A model generated the notes under the pieces. The model searched no databases, was not told the origin of the DNA, and saw only the letters and a list, made by a program, of their open reading frames with translations. Of a DNA stretch of 9,833 nucleotides, positions 7,440-9,833 are shown piece after piece. The stretch lies in NCBI GenBank assembly GCA_002839245.1, contig PGXR01000109.1, positions 1 to 9,833 on the forward strand, written 5' to 3'. The first letter of the stretch is position 1. Each line of letters begins with the position of its first letter. Source of the DNA: Spirochaetae bacterium HGW-Spirochaetae-7 (GTDB taxonomy: Bacteria > Spirochaetota > Spirochaetia > Treponematales > UBA12059). The translations under genes were made by a program, and so were the position numbers.

Positions 7440-8483
7440 CTATAGGTTCATCTTGCTGGCGGACCCAAACGAGATGTCCGTACCGCGGATGGCTTCAAAA
7501 TACTTGCCGGCTCCGATCGCGACACATTCCAGGGGCCTCTCCGCCAGGATTACCGGGACGCCGGTCTCCTTGGCGATGAGGCGCGGCAACCCTTTGAGGA
7601 GCGAGCCGCCGCCTGCCATGACGATGCCGCGTTCGATGATGTCCGCAGCCAGTTCCGGCGGCGTCTGGCCGAGCGTCTTCTTTATTTCCTCGACGATCTG
7701 GTTAACCGGCTCCTGCAACGCCTCGCGCACCTCTACCGAGTCGATCTCCAGCCTGCGCGGAAGGCCGGTGATGGCATCGGTACCCTTGATTTCCACCTTC
7801 TCGATCACCTTGTCGGGACTGGCGTTGCCTATTTCTATCTTGAGTTTCTCAGCCGTCTGTTCGCCTATGATGAGGTTATGGGCTGCCCGGATATGCTTGA
7901 TGATGGCTGCGTCGAATTCGTCTCCACCTACTCGAATGGCGTTGGTGACGACCAGGTCCTTGAGAGAAATAACCGATATCTCGGTCGTGCCCCCGCCGAT
8001 ATCGCAGATCATGTGACCCGCGGGTTCGTGTATCGGGATGTCGGAGCCTATGGCGGCTGCCAATGATTCTGGCAGCACCTCCACCTCGCGCGCACCGGCC
8101 TTGTAGGCGGCTTCGATCACCGCTCGGCGTTCGACTTCGGTGATGCACGTCGGTATGCCTATCACCATGCGGGGCTTGATGAACCAGCGTCGGGGTATGA
8201 CCTTCTGGATGAAGTACTTTATCATCTTTTCGGTCGTGTCCGGATCTGCAATGACGCCATCCCGCAGAGGGCGTATGGCGATTATGTTCCCGGGTGTCTT
8301 CCAGAGCATCCGCTTGGCTTCAGAGCCTACCGCGATGACGCGCCTCGTGCCGCGCTCGACGGCGACGACCGAAGGCTCGTTTATGACTATTCCCTTGCCG
8401 CGCACATAGATGAGCGTATTGCAGGTGCCGAGGTCTATTCCGATGTCCATCGAAAGCGAGTCGAACAGTTTCCATTTTTTCAC
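7440..8483 (-). CDS. mreB: MreB, bacterial actin that directs side-wall growth
   Basis: MreB polymerises with ATP into membrane-bound filaments that orient the RodA/PBP2 synthase. The 347 residues show the actin-fold nucleotide motifs in order: phosphate 1 GIDLGTCNT (15-23), phosphate 2 DIGGGTTE (161-168) and the adenosine motif GIVMAGGGSLLKG (286-298). The MreB hallmarks GIPTCITEVERRAV and VGGDEFDAAI are also present. Length is standard. The start is GTG at 8483, supported by a strong AAGGAG eight bases upstream; an internal ATG at codon 12 (MDIGIDLG) lacks such a site. The N-terminal MKKWKLFDSL may help membrane attachment (inference). The gene follows the TPR gene by 24 bases and precedes mreC by six. 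Confidence 0.98.
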   Translation of the reverse strand: MKKWKLFDSLSMDIGIDLGTCNTLIYVRGKGIVINEPSVVAVERGTRRVIAVGSEAKRMLWKTPGNIIAIRPLRDGVIADPDTTEKMIKYFIQKVIPRRWFIKPRMVIGIPTCITEVERRAVIEAAYKAGAREVEVLPESLAAAIGSDIPIHEPAGHMICDIGGGTTEISVISLKDLVVTNAIRVGGDEFDAAIIKHIRAAHNLIIGEQTAEKLKIEIGNASPDKVIEKVEIKGTDAITGLPRRLEIDSVEVREALQEPVNQIVEEIKKTLGQTPPELAADIIERGIVMAGGGSLLKGLPRLIAKETGVPVILAERPLECVAIGAGKYFEAIRGTDISFGSASKMNL

Positions 8484-8491
8484 GTTGAATG

Positions 8492-8497
8492 CTCCTT
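8492..8497 (-). promoter_or_regulatory. Strong ribosome binding site for mreB
   Basis: AAGGAG on the minus strand sits eight bases before the GTG at 8483 in the 24-base gap after the TPR gene. It is the best ribosome binding site in the operon and fixes the GTG start. It fits the expectation that MreB is made in excess over the membrane partners. Confidence 0.85.
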
Positions 8498-8507
8498 GGG
8501 AGTGGGT

Positions 8508-9473
8508 CTAAGAACGTTCTGACAGCTTCTGTCGTGCGCCGGGATGCATCGGATCTATCGAAACGGCCTTGCGCCAGGCCGCTCGAGCCTTGATCGGGTC
8601 ACCTGTATCCAAAAGTACTAATCCCTCGTAAAACCATGCGTCGGCGGATTGAGGGTTCTTTTCCTTTATGGCCTCATACCGTGCCATCGCTTCCGTGAAC
8701 CGGCCGGCCTTGCGGTACGATTCTCCGAGCATGAAATTGCACCGTTCCGCCAGGTATTCGTCAGCCGTCGTCGACAAGGCGGCCAGAGCCAACTCCTCCG
8801 AACGCGCCTGGTTGCCCGCAGATCCGTTGGCGACGGCTGCTGCCAGCATCAACTCGGGCGAACCGGGCTTGGCTGTCATTGCCTTCTCAAAAAACGCGAT
8901 GCTTTCCTGTGTCTGTCCAATGCCCTGGGCCGCCAGCGCAAGATATTCCCACGTATCCGCCGCAGTATAGCCCGCACCGGAAGCTTCGCGAAGGTACGTC
9001 ATGGTTTCGTCCCAGTAATCCTGCCCCTTGTGGAAATAGGCTTTCCCGAGCACGTACATCGCCTGAGGACGCAATGGAGCCTTTGGATCGAGCAGGGCCT
9101 TCCTGATAGAAAAAACAGCCGTATCCATCAAGGTGGATCGTTTTTCACCGTCGATTTCCGCCAAGCCAAGATAAAATGAGGACATGCCTTTGAAAACTAA
9201 CCGGAATGAGTCAAGCGGATCATCCTGGAGAGCCAGGTCGCAGGCTGCGGAAATCCCCGAATAATCCTTTGTCAGCCACAGCTGGACCAGTTCCTGCTGT
9301 GACGCGACGGGTATATCACGGTCCCTGGCGATGCGGAGGATCGCGTAGACCGTACCCGAGATTGCCAGCATAGCGACAAGCGCTATTAAGCCTACAACGA
9401 CGACTCTCCGGCGCCTTAGTTTCTTGAGGTATGGATCAGAGTTGCGCGTTCGTGCGTGGGAATAATCGTTCAT
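8508..9473 (-). CDS. Membrane-anchored TPR-repeat protein, first gene of the mre operon
   Basis: I do not recognise a named family. The 321 residues begin with a hydrophilic tail ending in the basic run KKLRRRR (17-23), then one membrane segment (about 24-46). The rest is helical tetratricopeptide repeats: clear units at about 135-168, 174-205 (TWEYLALAAQGIGQTQESIA), 245-276 (CNFMLGESYRKAGRFTEAMA) and 277-311 (AWFYEGLVLLDTGDPIKARA), and weaker ones before that. The basic residues before the membrane segment predict N-inside topology with the repeats in the periplasm. TPR domains bind proteins, so a role as adaptor for MreC, PBP2 or another wall enzyme is a reasonable inference, not shown. The ATG at 9473 has no Shine-Dalgarno sequence; a promoter candidate lies so close that the leader would be only about five to seven bases. 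A later start would remove the tail or anchor. Confidence 0.88.
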   Translation of the reverse strand: MNDYSHARTRNSDPYLKKLRRRRVVVVGLIALVAMLAISGTVYAILRIARDRDIPVASQQELVQLWLTKDYSGISAACDLALQDDPLDSFRLVFKGMSSFYLGLAEIDGEKRSTLMDTAVFSIRKALLDPKAPLRPQAMYVLGKAYFHKGQDYWDETMTYLREASGAGYTAADTWEYLALAAQGIGQTQESIAFFEKAMTAKPGSPELMLAAAVANGSAGNQARSEELALAALSTTADEYLAERCNFMLGESYRKAGRFTEAMARYEAIKEKNPQSADAWFYEGLVLLDTGDPIKARAAWRKAVSIDPMHPGARQKLSERS

Positions 9474-9493
9474 ACAATCGATAATTGTTGTAT
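9472..9493. repeat. Inverted repeat over the -10 element and start codon of the TPR gene
   Basis: ATACAA (9472-9477) and TTGTAT (9488-9493) form perfect six-base arms around ten bases, with an alternative pairing ACAAT/ATTGT (9474-9478 and 9484-9488) inside. It covers the -10 hexamer, the likely start site and two bases of the ATG. It could be an operator or a chance AT-rich palindrome. Confidence 0.35.
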
Positions 9494-9516
9494 CACGGCC
9501 AGACTGTCATAGTCAA
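9487..9516 (-). promoter_or_regulatory. Candidate sigma-70 promoter for the TPR-mreBCD-mrdA-rodA operon
   Basis: On the minus strand TTGACT (9516-9511, five of six to the -35 consensus) is followed after 18 bases by TACAAC (9492-9487, four of six to the -10 consensus). The -10 is preceded by TG one base away, an extended -10. Transcription would start around 9480-9478, leaving about five to seven bases before the ATG at 9473. It lies in the gap after rnpB, where an operon promoter is expected. No start site has been measured. Confidence 0.55.
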
Positions 9517-9540
9517 TTAAAGCAAGAAAAGGGACGAACC
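9517..9540 (-). terminator. Possible terminator formed by the 3' end of rnpB
   Basis: The last bases of the RNA, GGTTCGTCCC (9540-9531), are followed on the minus strand by TTTTCTTGCTTTAA. If the 5' end of rnpB, outside the window, supplies the matching strand of helix P1, stem plus U-rich tail would act as an intrinsic terminator. The pairing partner cannot be seen here. Confidence 0.35.
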
Positions 9541-9833
9541 TGTAAGCCGGGTTCTGTACCGCTTGCGCGGTGGCCGCCATCCATCTTGATGGAAGATCGC
9601 TCTTCCATTTTCGCGACCTACCCGCGGGATCGCGAACGCCCGAAGGCGCCCGCGCTGCGCGAACCGCGCACCCGCTGTTCGGTCTTGCTCGCGACGAGGC
9701 TTGCCGTGCCATCCGCGTTGCCGCGGACGCGGTGGGCTCTTACCCCACCTTTTCACCCTTACCGACACCTTGCGGCACCGGCGGTTCGCTTTCTGTTGCG
9801 CTGTCTGTCATCGGATCGTCTCCAATCCGATGC
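9531..9833 (-). ncRNA. rnpB: RNase P RNA, bacterial type A (5' end outside window)
   Basis: This is the catalytic RNA that trims 5' leaders from tRNA precursors. About 300 bases are visible. Conserved blocks, read on the minus strand and compared with remembered E. coli M1 RNA, occur in the right order: CAGCGCAACAGAAAGCGAAC, GGTAAGGGTGAAAAGGTG followed by GGTAAGAGCCCACCG, GGCACGGCAAGCC, GAGCAAGACCGAACAG, GGGTAGGT, and the final ACAGAACCCGGCTTAC (CR-V, 3' strand of P4). Hairpins fit type A: a P9-position stem (CATCGGAT/ATCCGATG) at the window edge, P12 and P13 with GCAA loops, a CTTCGG-capped stem in the P15-P17 region, and P18 (9589-9608) with eight pairs and a GCGA tetraloop. CCGC-GCAA-GCGG (9559-9570), just before CR-V, fits P19. 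The conserved 5' block expected to contain GAGGAAAGTCC lies beyond 9833. The 3' end is set at the last C before the T-run, accurate to a few bases. Confidence 0.96.

Noticed and set aside
7171..8016. Long plus-strand open frame of 281 codons opposite mreC and mreB
   Set aside because: It is antisense to two unmistakable genes, is biased to S, R and P as expected from mirrored codons, and matches no family I recognise.
8649..9179. Plus-strand open frames opposite the TPR gene
   Set aside because: The minus strand encodes clear TPR units in this stretch; the opposite frames show no recognisable domain.
9470..9768. Two minus-strand open frames (9470-9712 and 9517-9768)
   Set aside because: They fall within the RNase P RNA; conserved RNA blocks explain the sequence, and the peptides are low-complexity R/A/P-rich.
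1..9833. Mobile element, phage, CRISPR, toxin-antitoxin or defence system
   Set aside because: No transposase, integrase, long direct or inverted repeats, spacer array or small two-gene module was seen; the window is one housekeeping operon plus rnpB and a gene end.

Overview
The window looks like chromosome from a spirochaete (Treponema/Spirochaeta-like). This is inferred from the style of the MreB and RodA proteins and from my recollection that treponemes carry mreB, mreC, mreD, pbp2 and rodA in this order. GC content is moderate, in the mid-50s percent by eye. I see no insertion sequence, phage, CRISPR or tRNA gene. The DNA is tightly packed and looks like a core-genome locus.

Layout, read in the direction of transcription (minus strand, right to left). 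The right end holds most of a type-A RNase P RNA gene (rnpB, 5' end cut off by the window edge). A 57-base gap with a good promoter candidate follows. Then come seven genes on one strand with almost no space between them: a membrane-anchored TPR-repeat protein, mreB, mreC, mreD, the class B transpeptidase PBP2 (mrdA), rodA, and a two-part radical SAM protein of unknown function. mreD/mrdA, mrdA/rodA and rodA/radical SAM overlap by four bases each (ATGA, ATGA, GTGA), so they are probably translationally coupled. The run ends in a 138-base gap. On the far side a plus-strand gene, of which only the last 63 codons are visible, converges on it; its C-terminus looks like the last strand of an outer-membrane beta-barrel.

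How the genes work together. MreB filaments on the inner face of the membrane, together with MreC and MreD, position the RodA glycosyltransferase and PBP2 transpeptidase that make side-wall peptidoglycan. The TPR protein at the head of the operon has the topology of an inner-membrane protein with a periplasmic repeat domain, so it is a candidate extra component of this machine. The radical SAM protein at the tail belongs to a fused family (TIGR03960 plus TIGR03936/DUF2344) whose reaction I do not know to be established.

I did not find a clearly new system. The points most worth a second look are: about 70 extra residues with two hydrophobic segments in RodA next to its catalytic loop; the TPR protein and its nearly leaderless start; and the radical SAM protein coupled to rodA.
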